Position numbers and translations under genes: made by a program. The notes beneath the pieces were generated by a model. The model saw nothing but the letters and a program-made list of their open reading frames with translations. It was not told the DNA's origin and made no database searches. DNA of 64,000 bases, from positions 23,932,834 to 23,996,833 of the forward strand of contig NC_044922.1 of the NCBI RefSeq assembly GCF_003576645.1, written 5' to 3'. Below are positions 1-11,167 of this stretch, one piece after another (position 1 is the stretch's first letter; each line of letters opens with the position of its first letter). The stretch is from Ipomoea triloba (taxonomy: Eukaryota; Streptophyta; Magnoliopsida; Solanales; Convolvulaceae).

Positions 1-390
1 TATTTATTTATTTTTTGTTATAGGTGTTGAACCTGCGAGCGCAAGTGATGGAAGCAAGAGCTCTGCAGGCACAGTACTTGCTGAATTCAATGAACGCCCC
101 TACGATGGTGGGAGGGCAGGCGCCGTTTCCGGCCGCTGATCTGAACGCGACAAACCCCAGCACCGTTGATGGAGGGTTTTGGGCACTGGAGATGGAAGCG
201 GTCCGGTTTCCGGCTGAAGAGAGTAGCATGCAGAGAGCTTCACCATCGGACGTGGATGAACTCCAAGCTTTAGCACTTAGAATGACCAAACCCGAGCCTA
301 GGTTCTAGGCCGGCCTGTTCCGATCCTGATGGATCGACTGTTGTGTTTTTATAATCTAGTTTTTATTTTCCGTCTTTTTGCAATTTTCTT
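1..390 (+). other. Duplicate copy of LBD exon 2 and 3' flank (assembly overlap)
   Basis: This stretch is identical, base for base, to 2412-2801: the end of the LBD intron, all of exon 2 (24-308 here) and the start of the 3' flank. It stops at the single N at 391. Exon 1 is absent, and perfect identity up to an N is what an unmerged contig end looks like. It should not be counted as a second gene. A genuine recent duplication broken by a gap is the less likely alternative. Confidence 0.85.
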
Positions 391-391
391 N
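391..391. other. Single-N contig join 1
   Basis: One N separates an LBD exon 2 copy from unrelated LTR sequence. It is the first of three single-N joins flanked by repeated sequence. Confidence 0.9.
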
Positions 392-1733
392 GGACATCAA
401 GTACTATAAGTTGGGGTTCTACCATAAAAATTTCAAGTGAAAAAGAGTTCGGGAACTATTTTTACCGGCTCAATCTTTCGGACTGCGCCAAGCTGAAATT
501 TTCTGAATTATGCTTAGTATGATTATGGATGTGTTAGTGATAATTGTGAGGTAGTTAGTGAGTTAATGGTGATCAGGTGATGCTAAGGACATGGATTAAT
601 GATAGAGATTAAATGATAATCTCATGATTTTTGGGTTATGGTTAGGCAATGACCTTACCTATTAGAATTTATATATATCTGGATGTACGATATCCTCAAG
701 TTATGATCTAATGGTGTTGATCATAGTGGAAGTTGTTGAGGACGATAGTTAAGGATGTTGGTTGATTTTAAGTGTGAGATGGACATATGAAGTGTATCCA
801 AAAATGTTTATGAAAACTTACGTTGAAAAACGTATGCTATTTTGATATAAAGGTTGTCAAAACCTTATTGTTTGAGAAAATGATGTTTGAAAATCCTTCA
901 GGGGCTAAAGAGGTAGCCGATATCAAATATTGGACTCATTTGTGAAATATGTCCAAAAGAAATGATTTAAGAAAGAAAAACTGAAGGAAGGAAAATGTTT
1001 TCAAACCCTTAGTTTCTGGAATAAGGTGGGGACCTACGGGAAGGCTTAAATGCCACGGCTCGGGGTTGGAATAAGGGTGGACCTACGGGAGGGCTGGAGT
1101 GCCATGGCCCTAGGTTGGGATAAGGAGACCTACGGGAAGGCTGGAAATGCCATGGCCCGAGGTTTGTATGATCAATTCATACTACAGAGCGAAGTCTATT
1201 CGCTGAGAAGAGATGGAGTTATGAAAAAAAGAAAACCTCGTGCTTACTCAGGGGAAACTAAGTGAATTTTTGACTATGAAAATTATTGTTACTCTGGGCT
1301 GCGGTTCAGATTATTATGAGCATTAGAGCTGCGGTTCTATTTGCAAATGATGAAATTCTTGGAAATGAAAGTTTTGCAAACTTGTCTGAAAGGACATGAA
1401 AATGATTTTTTTAAACTTCTAAACTAAAAATGTTTTCAAACCTTTGTCTACTTTTAAGTGACAAATGGATTTTCTTACTTAGCCGTCGTGCTAACTACAC
1501 TTCATTGTGTCCTTTATTAGATGCAGATTAGTGTGGACTCTAGTAGCCCGATGAGCTCTAAACAAGATGGGAGTGGATGTCGATGTTGTAAGTTTAGCCT
1601 TAACGTTTGGGTATAGGAGAGATACCTGAGCGTGGCGGTAACACCCAGTTTTCTGCTGGTTAGACGCTTCCGCAATGTATTATATTTTAAGGATTTTGTA
1701 ATAAATCCAAGATGTGAAAATTGGGGTGTTACA
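392..1733 (+). mobile_element. 3' portion of a gypsy-type LTR
   Basis: The block ends in TTGGGGTGTTACA, the mirror of the TGTAACACCC start typical of several plant Ty3/gypsy LTRs. Immediately after it the sequence becomes the LBD upstream spacer (GAAATGAAAATTG), which occurs uninterrupted at about 28216, so 1733/1734 is an insertion boundary. The interior carries degenerate tandem phrases (GGGACCTACGGGAAGGCT at about 1030-1150). The 5' end of the LTR is lost at the N, so solo LTR and full element cannot be told apart. No coding sequence is seen. Confidence 0.6.
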
Positions 1734-2079
1734 GAAATGAAAATTGAAAATATAAAAGGAACTTTGAAAAAAAAGATCAAATCTCCACTGAAAGTTGCTC
1801 GAAAATTGCTCGAGAGCTGCCCGCTAGTAGCTTGGTCAAAATCAATAGCGTCACTTATAGGATCAGATGTAATTTCCCTTTAAAGTGGTTCTAAAATCCT
1901 TTAAAGGAGATTCGGGATCAAACCGACCCTCTCACCTATATGAAATCGTTTTAAAATTTCTATATATACACCTACAAAATTAATTTAACTCTCACTTTTA
2001 TCTTTTTCACTTTTTACTACCCATCCCCTCAAACCTATATATAGGCCCTTTCTAAACATAATTTGCAATAAAGATTGCA
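1734..2079 (+). promoter_or_regulatory. Upstream region and TATA box of the LBD gene
   Basis: A TATATATA box lies at 2036-2043, 36 bp before the ATG, so the 5' UTR must be very short. The whole block recurs with modest divergence upstream of every LBD fragment here (10921-11167, 27560-27956, 28206-28320). It was therefore duplicated together with the gene. The gypsy LTR lies directly upstream at 1733, within 350 bp of the start codon. Confidence 0.6.
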
Positions 2080-2719
2080 ATGGTTAGTAGTGGTGCCGGT
2101 TCTCCGTGTGGCGCATGCAAGTTCCTCCGCCGGAGGTGCGTTCCCGGCTGCGTGTTCGTGCCGTACTTTTGCTCCGACGATGGTCCGGCCATTTTCGCGG
2201 CCATCCACAAGGTGTTCGGGGCTAGCAACGTCTCGAAATTGTTGCTCCAGCTCCCGGTCCAGCAGCGCTTCCCCGCCGTGTTTTCCATCGGCATCGAAGC
2301 TCAAGCAAGAATGGAAGACCCCATTTATGGCTGCGTCTCCCACATCATTGCTCTCCAACAACAGGTACGCTTAACCAGATCATTTGTTCCCACCCAAACA
2401 AGAAAGTTATTTATTTATTTATTTTTTGTTATAGGTGTTGAACCTGCGAGCGCAAGTGATGGAAGCAAGAGCTCTGCAGGCACAGTACTTGCTGAATTCA
2501 ATGAACGCCCCTACGATGGTGGGAGGGCAGGCGCCGTTTCCGGCCGCTGATCTGAACGCGACAAACCCCAGCACCGTTGATGGAGGGTTTTGGGCACTGG
2601 AGATGGAAGCGGTCCGGTTTCCGGCTGAAGAGAGTAGCATGCAGAGAGCTTCACCATCGGACGTGGATGAACTCCAAGCTTTAGCACTTAGAATGACCAA
2701 ACCCGAGCCTAGGTTCTAG
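2080..2719 (+). CDS. LOB-domain (LBD/ASL) transcription factor, class I, two exons
   Basis: Exons 2080-2364 and 2435-2719 flank a 70-bp GT-AG intron (phase 0), giving 189 aa. The zinc-finger-like C block CX2CX6CX3C is complete (Cys 10, 13, 20, 24). It is followed by the GAS block ([17 protein letters not shown]) and [16 protein letters not shown] leading into a coiled-coil segment. The leucine-zipper-like spacing is partly degenerate (Leu 92 and Leu 99 present, later positions Val and Gln), but the overall form is class I, closest in feel to the LBD16/18/29 group. Proteins of this family are nuclear DNA-binding regulators of lateral organ and lateral root development. Start choice: the ATG sits just after the TATA box and begins the conserved [12 protein letters not shown] run. 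It is the only complete copy of this family in the window. Confidence 0.85.
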
Positions 2720-3242
2720 GCCGGCCTGTTCCGATCCTGATGGATCGACTGTTGTGTTTTTATAATCTAGTTTTTATTTTCCGTCTTTTTGCAATTTTCT
2801 TCAATTTTAACTTAAACATATGTAAAAGTTTAAGGTAATCCTTTAATTTTAATAATCTAATTTAATTTCAACATTGCATCTCTTTTTAATTTCTAAATGC
2901 ACGAGATATTTCAAACTAAATAATTCTAATATTAGAAAGTGAATATCATACGTCACAGGCAACATCAATAACGATTACAATAATTGTGTCATTTCAGACA
3001 AATAATAAAACACATATATATAATTTACACCTAGTGATCACAAAGTCAAACTCCAACTTATTATTTACTAATCAAATTTCGTAATGTCCGTAACGTTTTC
3101 CGTTACGTTCGAAATTTATATATATTATATGCATTTATGATATTCATTTACGCCCTCAACCATCTATTCTATTTTAAAGTTTTATTATGATTATTAAATG
3201 GTATAAATATATCGTGCAAATGATGTCAACATTATCTCAGTC
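2720..3242 (+). repeat. LBD 3' flank, first part of a duplicon
   Basis: The sequence after the stop (GGCCGGCCTGTTCCGATCCTG and the following AT-rich 500 bp) is repeated after the LBD pseudogene at 14450 and after the exon 2 fragment at 28518. No ORF is supportable. The shared flank shows that the LBD copies spread as segments of more than 1 kb, not as retrogenes. Confidence 0.6.
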
Positions 3243-3370
3243 CGTGTTTGGCATACTTGGATGAAAAGCGCTAAATAGTTAGTAGATAGATTGTAAAAGT
3301 TGAAAGTTGAAATTATAAACCTAACTAATTAGGTGAAAAAATATTTTGTAATACTCGTTGTTAAATGAAA

Positions 3371-3394
3371 TATATATATATATATATATATATA
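3371..3394. repeat. TA microsatellite
   Basis: Pure TA dinucleotide run inside the first tandem unit. Confidence 0.9.
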
Positions 3395-4136
3395 GATTAA
3401 TGATACTATGAAAAGAATTTATTTCTTTGAGAAAATTTTTAAAAATAATAGTTGCTTTATATTAAATCATTTTATATAATTTTTGTAGAATTACATGGGG
3501 AATATAAATTATAAACACTATTGTAATATATTTTTGTCATGTACATAACAAAGTATATATAAGATGTGCTATATACCTTCATTTCAATACTCTAATTATT
3601 TAAGTAGGTGTATGAAAATTTAAGTTAATCCTTTTAATTTAATAATCTTTTTAAATTTCTAATTATATTTTTTTCCATTTAAAATATGCGGGATATTTCA
3701 AACTATTTTATTGTAAAATTAGAAAGAAAATATCATACGTGATGGGGCAACATCAATAACGATTAGAATAATTGTATGATTTCAAACAAATAATAAAACA
3801 AATATAATTTACATCTAGTGATCACAAAGTCAAACTCCAACTAAAGGCAAAAATTATGTTGACCCGACCCATCTTCCACACAAGTTTGGCCCATTTACTA
3901 ATCAATTTTCTATAAACTGCTAATATTATCATCTAATCATAACATCTAATGAAAACAATTCAACTATTTGCTATCTACTATGCTAATTGCCAAACACACC
4001 CAAAAACTTGAAATTTTGACTGCCGTTTTTACGATTCCCTAGACCTACATCTTTACGTTGGTTAAACTATAATCATACACGTTCTTAACTGTGAACAAAT
4101 ATTTTGAATAACTATGACATAGATCTGAGTAACTGG

Positions 4137-4270
4137 CCAAGACCTTGTAGTCTAGTGACATCCGATTGCACCCCCATATGGTAGGGGTGGGTTCGAGCCT
4201 CAGTGGAGGTGATATTGACTCTTTGTGCTCCAGTAGGTTGAGAAAGTAGTGCTCAAAAATAAAATAAAAT
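4137..4270 (+). mobile_element. tRNA-derived SINE, copy 1
   Basis: An A-box-like TAGTCTAGTGAC and a B-box-like GGTTCGAGCCT lie about 40 bp apart, as in a Pol III promoter. A shared body follows (CAGTGGAGGTGATATTGACTC...GTAGGTTGAGAAAGTA) with an A-rich tail. The block interrupts the tandem unit between GATCTGAG and the ACGT motif. Related copies occur at 4866-4968 (-), 49628-49757 (-) and 58656-58782 (+). Confidence 0.6.
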
Positions 4271-4865
4271 TTAGTATTAATTTTATTCGTAACGTATGTT
4301 TGACTACTGCTTTGTGGTGGTATTAATTTTATTCGTAACGTAAAACGTTACGTTCAAAATTTATATATATTATATGCATTAATTGTCGCTATTTGTAGAA
4401 GTAATAATTTTATTTGTAACGTAAAACGTTACGTTCGAAATTTATATATATTATGCATTCATGATTCATTTGCGCACTATACTGTCGATTCTATTTTAAA
4501 GATTTTTACGATTATTAAATGGATTAAATATATGGTTTAAATGATGTCAACGCTAGTTATCTCAGACCGTGTTTGGTGTTCTTGGATTAAAAGCGAACTA
4601 AAAACTAAATAGTTAGTAGATAGATGTTAAAAGTTGAAAGTTCGTTGAAATTATAAAACTAACTAACTAGGTGAATAATTATTTTGTAAATTTGATTGTT
4701 AAGAAAGTTGACAAATGTTAAATGAAAAATAATATATATATATAGATTAATGATACTATAAAAGTTATATATTTATTTGAGAAAATTTAATAAAAATAAT
4801 AGTTATATTATATTAAATCATTCTATATAATTTTTGTAGAATTACGTGGAAATCATAATATTTTT

Positions 4866-4968
4866 TTGAGTACTATTGACTCTATTATATTGTAGTATTT
4901 GCCCATCTATACTTTCTCAACCTGTTGAAGCGCACAAAGAGTCAATATCACCTCCACTGAGACTCGAT
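4866..4968 (-). mobile_element. tRNA-derived SINE, copy 2 (5' truncated)
   Basis: On the minus strand it starts within the B-box region (ATCGAGTCTCAGTGGAGG), continues through the shared body TTGACTCTTTGTGC and AGGTTGAGAAAGTA, and ends A-rich. The A box is missing, as expected of a 5'-truncated retroposon. Confidence 0.55.
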
Positions 4969-5776
4969 AAGAATATTTTGCACGAAATATTTCAAACAAA
5001 GTAATTCTAATATTAGAAAGAGAATATCATACAGTCAACGGGCATCATCAATAACCATTACAATAATTTTGTCATTTCAGACAAATAATAAAACACATAT
5101 AATTTACATCTAGTGATCCAAAGTCAAACTCCAACTGAGGTAAAAATTATGTTGACCTGACCCGTCTCCCATACAAGTGTAACCCATTTACTAATCAATT
5201 TTCTGTAAACCACTAATATTATCAGCTACTCATAACATCTAATGGAAACAACTATTTATTATCTACTATGTTAATTGCCAAACACACCTAAAAACATGAA
5301 AGTTTGACTACCACTTTTACGATTCCCTAGCCCCACATCTTAACGTTGGTTAAATTATAATCATACACGTTCTTAACTGTGAACAAATACTTTGAATAAC
5401 TATGACGTAGATCTGAATTATCTCATATTCTCACTATTTTTTTTGCAGTATTAATTTCATTCGTAACGTACATAACGTAAAGCGTTACGTTCAAAATTTA
5501 TATATATTATATATATGCATTTATGATATTCATTTACGCACTTTGTCATTGATTCTATTTAAAAGTTTTTATGATTATTAAATGGAATAAATATATGGTT
5601 CAGATGATGTCAACCTATCTCAGACCGTGTTTGGCATACTTGGATGAAAAGCGCTAAATAGTTAGTAGATAGATGGTAAAAGTTGAAAGTTGAAATTATA
5701 AACTAACTAATTAGGTGAAGAAGTATTTTGTAAAATTTGTTGTTAAGAAAGTTGACAAATGTTAAATGAAAAAAAT

Positions 5777-5779
<3 letters not shown>

Positions 5780-5846
<67 letters not shown>
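5780..5846. repeat. TA microsatellite
   Basis: A 67-bp run of TA, at the position equivalent to the shorter TA runs of neighbouring units. Confidence 0.9.
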
Positions 5847-5849
<3 letters not shown>

Positions 5850-6179
5850 GTATATATATTAATGATACTATAAAAAGTATATATTTCTTTGAGAAAATTT
5901 AATAAAAATAATAATAGTAACATTATATTAAATCATTGTATATATTATGCATTTATGATTCATTTACGTACTCTGCCATCGATTCTATTTTAAAGATTTT
6001 GATGATTATTAAGTGTAATAAATATGTGGTCTATCTGAGGCCGTGTTTGGCATAATTCGATGAAAAGTGAACTGAAAACTAAATTGTTATTAGATAGGTA
6101 GTAAAATTTCATATCATTGTGCACTATATAGTAAGTTTGAAATCTTATATGTTCATAAAAACAAAGTTTAATATACATA

Positions 6180-7862
6180 AACATTAGGCTAACATAACGA
6201 TAGTACCTATATATTTATTATTTTTTAAAAAAAGCTTTGGAAATATATCAATATGAAGTGTTATTTAAACGATTTCGATTAGAACTTTTTAATTTGTAAG
6301 ATAATTAAATTTAAGTTGAAAAAAATAAAGAAAAAATAGGGATGTGTTAGGTCCATATAACAACATGCAATTGAAAGTTGGTTGTAGTGGTGATTAAAAA
6401 TTAAGAGTATCGTCCTCAAGAAATGACTTAATGGGAGTTTGAGTAATAAGGGGTTAAGCACGGGTTCATGAAGTGTTTGAAAGCTAACCTAAAGATATTT
6501 GAGTAGTTCATGTTTAAGAAATCAATAATGAGAACAAGTAAGTGAATTAAAAGGTAATAAATGAAATAAATGAGAACAAGTAAGTGAATTAAAAGGTAAT
6601 AAATGAAATAGAGATTTACAAGTAAGTGAATTAAAAGGTAATAAATGAAATAGAGATTTAAACCAAACATCCTTGCATAAAATCCCTTGTGTCTAAAGTT
6701 TAAGTTATGCAAGTCTAGATGATGAACTTGGAGAAATAGTTTAAGTGCCAATGTCATTCTCGTGATCACTTGGACTATCAACTAATCCTAAGTCCCATTC
6801 TCATGGCAACTTGGCTAGAAGAGGCAATTTAACGAACACTTTGTGTGCCTATTTCCTTCAAACTCCCTTTTCTCAAAGGTGAGTAAGAAATATAGGAGGT
6901 ATGGCTATGGTGTGGCCCTATTCTCATAGGTGGAACCCCAATTCCAAATATCTCTTGCATAATCTGTCCATAATTATGAAGAGTCAATTCAATTCTACCC
7001 AATTCATAACCAAGTTCAACATTAAGACAATACAAACCTAATTTATGCAATTTAATTCATATTGGGATTCATATTCAAGGAATTTCAATTCAAATCCTAG
7101 GAATGTTTAACTACTCATGCTTGTAATGTAAAACTAAAAGCAATTGAAATAATAAACATAGAATTCAAACAAACTTTAAGAAATATAAATGCACAAATAT
7201 GAAATAAAGAACTTAACTTGATAATTTAATGGAAGGAATAATCTGAAATTGATGTTGAATGTTGGAGTTCTTTCTCTAAATCTTCTAATAAAATGGTTGA
7301 TTACAAGTGTGGGAAGTGTTTTCTAAAGTTTACTAGAGAGAAAAACTATCTAGAGAGTTTAGAAATTCAAAGGTATTCTAAAAATTAACTTCCAAAAGGT
7401 ATTTATAGTCCAAATTTGCGCATTTTCGTAGCCTTCAGGATAAGGACTCACGGTGTGAGTCCCACCGTGAGTCTCACTGATCATATTCTGATCAGCACAC
7501 TCACGCTGAGACTCACACCGTGAGTCTCAGCGTGAGTCCCCTGATCAGAAACTTTGGTGTGGACTCACGCTGACACTCACGGTGTGAGAGTCAGCGTGAG
7601 TTCTTCTAGACAACTTTCATGCTATTGTTTTGCTCATTCGTTCCCCGGTGTGGCCTTGAGTGTTTTCCTTGTGCTTTAAATCTTCATTTTCTCCCAAGAT
7701 TACCATCTTTTCATGCTTGTTTGCCCGTTACTCGATCTTTTCTTCCTTCAAACAAAATACAAAAAATTAAGCACTATTCCACATTCCTTTACATAACATT
7801 TTAATAAAAAGCAAGCATAAATGAGCACAAATAATAGGCATTTTGGACCAGTGCAAAATGAT
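6180..7862 (-). mobile_element. Degenerate LTR-like element, non-coding
   Basis: Read on the minus strand, it resembles the solo LTR at 21941-23270 in layout and in local words (GTTGCCATGAGAATGGGAC, then a GACCACGAGAGTGGC-like word), including a palindrome-rich segment near its start. A 39-bp unit (AAGTAAGTGAATTAAAAGG...) is repeated three times at 6536-6660. No gene survives, and the long minus ORF at 6428-6781 is made by that repeat. Both ends are unclear. Confidence 0.45.
7444..7602. repeat. Array of GACTCACnnnGTGAGTC near-palindromes
   Basis: About eight overlapping copies of ACTCACGGTGTGAGT and ACTCACGCTGA-type motifs, with repeated TGATCAG, give many alternative hairpins within 160 bp. 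GC content is far above the surroundings. It lies upstream of TATTTATAG in minus orientation, the place where an LTR U3 would be. Confidence 0.7.
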
Positions 7863-8005
7863 ATATTTATATTATGTAGCTATAGATAACATTTTTCGGA
7901 TACTTTATTTTCTCATATATCTCTTCTCTCTTATTTCTCTTCAATCTAGTTTCTAAATTAATATTATCACTACCACCACCACCACCACACCACTTATTAT
8001 TATTA

Positions 8006-8120
8006 CTAGTTTTACACGCCCATTGCGCGAATAAGTTAATTCCCAATGTTTATATTTAAATAAATATTTGAAAGTATATCAATACAAGATTATATAGGAG
8101 AAGTTTATACATATGTAATT
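8006..8120 (-). mobile_element. Helitron 3' terminus
   Basis: On the minus strand the sequence reads GCGCAATGGGCGTGTAAAACTAG followed by T: a GC-rich near-hairpin a few bases before a CTAG end with a 3' T flank, as Helitrons have. The 48635 terminus shares the terminal words and about 100 bp of subterminal sequence. The 5' end was not located; the host tandem array resumes at about 9715. Confidence 0.5.
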
Positions 8121-8626
8121 GAATGTCAAATTTGTTTATTTAAATATGTAACTCAAAGTATATGAATCCAAGATAATATAGGAAATACATTATAATTGTC
8201 ACTAAAATAAATGTTTGCAACTTTGTAAAATCGATAGTCTAAATACTTTGTCTAAAAATGATAGTCTAAATAAATACTACTTTTGGTTTGAATTTTTTTA
8301 AGTATTCTTAATTCTCTTTTGAGTAACATTGACATTGTCTCATCTTTACTATTTGTCCTCATCCTTTTTGTTGGTAGTGTATTATTTGCAATTGGGTTAC
8401 TATTGGTAGCATAGATTATAATGTCATGCAATGAGATTATGATATAGGAGCTAAGGACTTTCCTTTAGGTGTTCTACTCGGGGTTCATTTGGTTCAACCA
8501 TTATTGTTGAATGAGTTATTGTGGATAAAGAAATCTCCAGTTTAAGGAAAAAATGATTAAATAAATTAGTAAAAATTTGAAAATTTTAAATATGATGCAT
8601 TTCAAAGATATTAAAAGGCAGTTTCT

Positions 8627-9495
8627 CGCTTCAATTTGTTGAGTAATGGGTTATTTGAGTACTTTTATTGTCAACAAATCCCCCAAGTAGTTAATATGAT
8701 TGGTTTCAAACTATTCTTTTTTTTTCATGGTATTAATAAAATAGTTAGTAAATAAATATATAACATTATTTTGTATTATAACTTTGATATTTAATTACAA
8801 GATAGTATAAAAAGAACATAATGGACAATGTCATGAATATCAATTGATGAATTTGAATGTACAGAATCTTTGCATTAGAGAAAAAAAAGAGAATATAACT
8901 AATGAAATTATTTTTCTTATTTAATTTATTGATAATGAATATTTTGTTTTAAATAAAGGCATTGTAGACACATAATTTTAAATTAAAGAAATGCATATGT
9001 ATCTTTTTTTGTTGTAACTACTAATTTATTTAATTTAATAAGAGTAAAATAGAGTGATCCCGCTTCAATTTGTTGGGTTATTTGAGCACTCTATTTGTCA
9101 ACCAATCCTCAAGTAGTTAATATAATTTGTTTCAAATTATTTTTTTAAATTTTTTTTCATGGTATTAATAAAATACTTGGTAAATAAATATATAACATTA
9201 TTTTGTATTATAACTTTGATATTTAATTACAAGATATTGTAAAAATAAGATAATGGGCAATGTAATGAATATCAATTGATAAATTTGAATGTAAAGAATA
9301 TTTGTATGGGAGAAAATAAAGACAATATAACTAATAAATTATTTCCCTTATTTAATTTAATTTTTTGATAATGAATAATTTTTTTCAAATAAAGTTATTG
9401 TAGACACATAATTCTAAATTAAAGAAATACATATGTATCATTTTTTGTTGTAGCTACTAATTTATTTAATTTAATAAGAGTAAAATAGAGTGATG
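8627..9495 (+). repeat. ~430-bp direct tandem duplication
   Basis: Two diverged copies (about 8627-9058 and 9060-9495) share CGCTTCAATTTGTTG, CAAGTAGTTAATAT, TTCATGGTATTAATAAAATA and AAGAGTAAAATAGAGTGAT in the same order. They lie in the putative Helitron body. No ORF. Confidence 0.65.
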
Positions 9496-9714
9496 AACTT
9501 AATTATGTCAAATTTGTTTGGGATGAGGTTCGAACCTAAGACTTTTCTTATAAAAATTAATGGGTAAGTTAAAAGTTAACGGAATATTAATGGAGAAGAG
9601 AATACTTAACGAAAAACTTAACGGATAATCATATTTTTTTTTTGAAAACAACGGATAATCATATAATTAAGAATAAATTAGGAAATCTCAAGGAAAAATA
9701 TAAACAACTATTAG

Positions 9715-10380
9715 GTATCTAATATCTAATTGCCAAACACATCTAAAAACATGAAAGTGTGACTATCGCTTTTACGATTCCCTAGCCCCACATCTTTGCG
9801 TTGGTTAAATTATAATTATACACGTTTTTAACTGTGAACAAATACTTTGAATAACTATGATGTAGATATGAGTCGTCTCATATTCTCACTATTTGTGGCA
9901 GCAGTAATTTTATTCGTAACGTACGTAACGTAAAACGTTACATTCGAAATTTATATATATTATGCATTTATGATTTATTTACGCAATCTGTCAACGATTC
10001 TATATTAAAAATTTGTACGATTATTAAATGGAATAAATATATGGTTCAGATGATGTCAACGCTAGTTATCACAGGTCGTGTTTGGCATTCTTGAATGAAA
10101 AGCTAATTAAAAACTAAATAGTTAGTAGATAGATGGTAAAAGTTGAAAGTTGAAATTATCAATCTAACTAATTAGGTGAAGAATTATTTTGTAAATTTGG
10201 TTGTTAAGAAAGTTGAAAAATGTTAAATGAAAAAATAACATATATATAGATTAATGATACTATAAAAGTTATATATTTCTTTGAGAAAATTTAATAAAAA
10301 TAATAATTGCATTATATTTAAATCATTGTGTATAATTTTTGTAGAATTCCATGGAAATCAAAATCTAAAATTATAACGGT
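9715..10380 (+). repeat. Resumed ~1.05-kb tandem unit
   Basis: It begins with AATTGCCAAACACATC and runs through the ACGT-rich motif (9916-9951) and CGTGTTTGGC at 10079. This matches the units at 3243-6110, so the 6.2-9.7-kb block is an insertion complex in the array. Confidence 0.55.
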
Positions 10381-10403
10381 TATAAAGGAGATTTGAGATC
10401 AAA

Positions 10404-10502
10404 TCCCCCTTCCCCCCTCCCCCCCCCCNNNNNNNNNNNNNNNNNNNNNNNNNNNNNNNNNNNNNNCACCCCCCCTCCCCCCCCCCCCTCCCCCCCCCCT
10501 CT
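10404..10502 (+). repeat. Poly-C tract with a 38-N gap
   Basis: Long C runs flank the Ns at 10429-10466. A shorter C17-type tract sits at the matching place upstream of the LBD fragment at 27957 (about 27747-27764). The minus strand is G-run rich, so quadruplex formation or homopolymer failure may explain the gap. The apparent ORF across it is an artefact. Confidence 0.85.
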
Positions 10503-10684
10503 TCCGACATTCTTACCCACTCTTCACTTCTATTGTGCAATGAAATCGTTTTAAAGCTATTATATATATACCTACCAAATTAATTTAGCTCTCACTTTAT
10601 CTCATTCACTTTTCACTATCTATTTTGCTCAAGCCTATATATAGTCCCTTAGCTTTCTAAACACAATTTGCAATTAAGATTGCA

Positions 10685-10774
10685 ATGGCTAGCGGTGTCG
10701 ATTCTCCCTATGGCGCATGCAAATTCCTTCGCCAGAGGTGCGTTTCCAATTGTGTCTGCACCTTACTTTCATGA
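10685..10774 (+). pseudogene. LBD N-terminal fragment B
   Basis: The ATG and about 28 codons of the LBD start are recognisable (MASGV...GACKFLRQRCV). The first zinc-block Cys is changed to Tyr (TGT to TAT), a 1-nt loss follows the last Cys, and a stop comes at codon 30. After that the sequence turns into the AT-rich spacer, not the GAS block. Its upstream DNA is the same LBD promoter block, with CTATATATAG at 10638. Confidence 0.75.
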
Positions 10775-11152
10775 TTTCAATTATTTAATAGTTTATTATT
10801 TCATTTATTTATTTCAACGTTAAATTTAGAATTTGAAAATTAAAATATTCAATTCAAAATCTCAACTTTCTAATAATATTAACTTTTTTTCATTATTTAG
10901 TATTTAAAAAAAAAAAAAGAAGAACAATAGATTATGGAACAAAATGAAAATTAAAAATATAAAAGGAACGTTGAAAAAAAATGCAAAACTGCACAAAAGT
11001 TGCTCGAAAATTGCTCGAGAACTGCTCGCAAGTAGCTTGGGACAATATCAACCCTATCACTTATAGGATCGTTTTAAGGCTACTATATATACACCTACCA
11101 AATCAATTTAAGTGTCACTTTTATCTCTTTCACTTTTTACTATCTAACTCGC
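10775..11152 (+). repeat. AT-rich spacer plus LBD promoter block
   Basis: The spacer TTTCAATTATTTAATAGTTTATTATTT and the LBD upstream block (GTTGCTCGAAAATTGCTCGAG, ACACCTACCAAATCAATTTAAG) lead into the TATA region of LBD copy C, where the LINE has inserted. There is no coding content. Confidence 0.6.
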
Positions 11153-11167
11153 TCAAACCTATATATA
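11153..11167. repeat. 15-bp target-site duplication of the LINE (left)
   Basis: TCAAACCTATATATA here is repeated exactly at 13871-13885 and includes the LBD TATA box. Confidence 0.85.

Larger units (their letters stand above)
3243..6110 (+). repeat. Tandem array of ~1.05-kb units
   Basis: Unit starts (CCGTGTTTGGC...) are visible at about 3243, 4567, 5627 and 6043. Each unit runs through GTTAGTAGATAG, a TA microsatellite, a segment ending GCCAAACACACC, then GACGTAGATCTG and an ACGT-rich motif (CGTAACGT...ACGTTACGTTC), and back to CCGTGTTTGGC. The first unit is longer because a SINE sits in it. Further units appear at 9715-10380, 14830-15945, 28990-29600 and inverted at 58340-59000. The GTGTTTGGC/GCCAAACAC pair may be the ends of a MITE that was later carried along in the array. 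Confidence 0.55.

Noticed and set aside
2035..2361. Minus-strand 108-aa ORF opposite LBD exon 1
   Set aside because: Shadow of the GC-rich LOB exon; the plus strand carries the conserved C and GAS blocks.
6428..6781. 117-aa minus-strand ORF with repeated FIYYLLIHLLV
   Set aside because: Made by three copies of a 39-bp DNA repeat in non-coding LTR-like sequence; no domain and no gene structure.
9515..9535. GAGGTTCGAACCT as a tRNA B box
   Set aside because: No A box, anticodon arm or acceptor pairing around it.
10358..10540. Gly-rich minus-strand ORF across the N gap
   Set aside because: Poly-C tract and Ns only.
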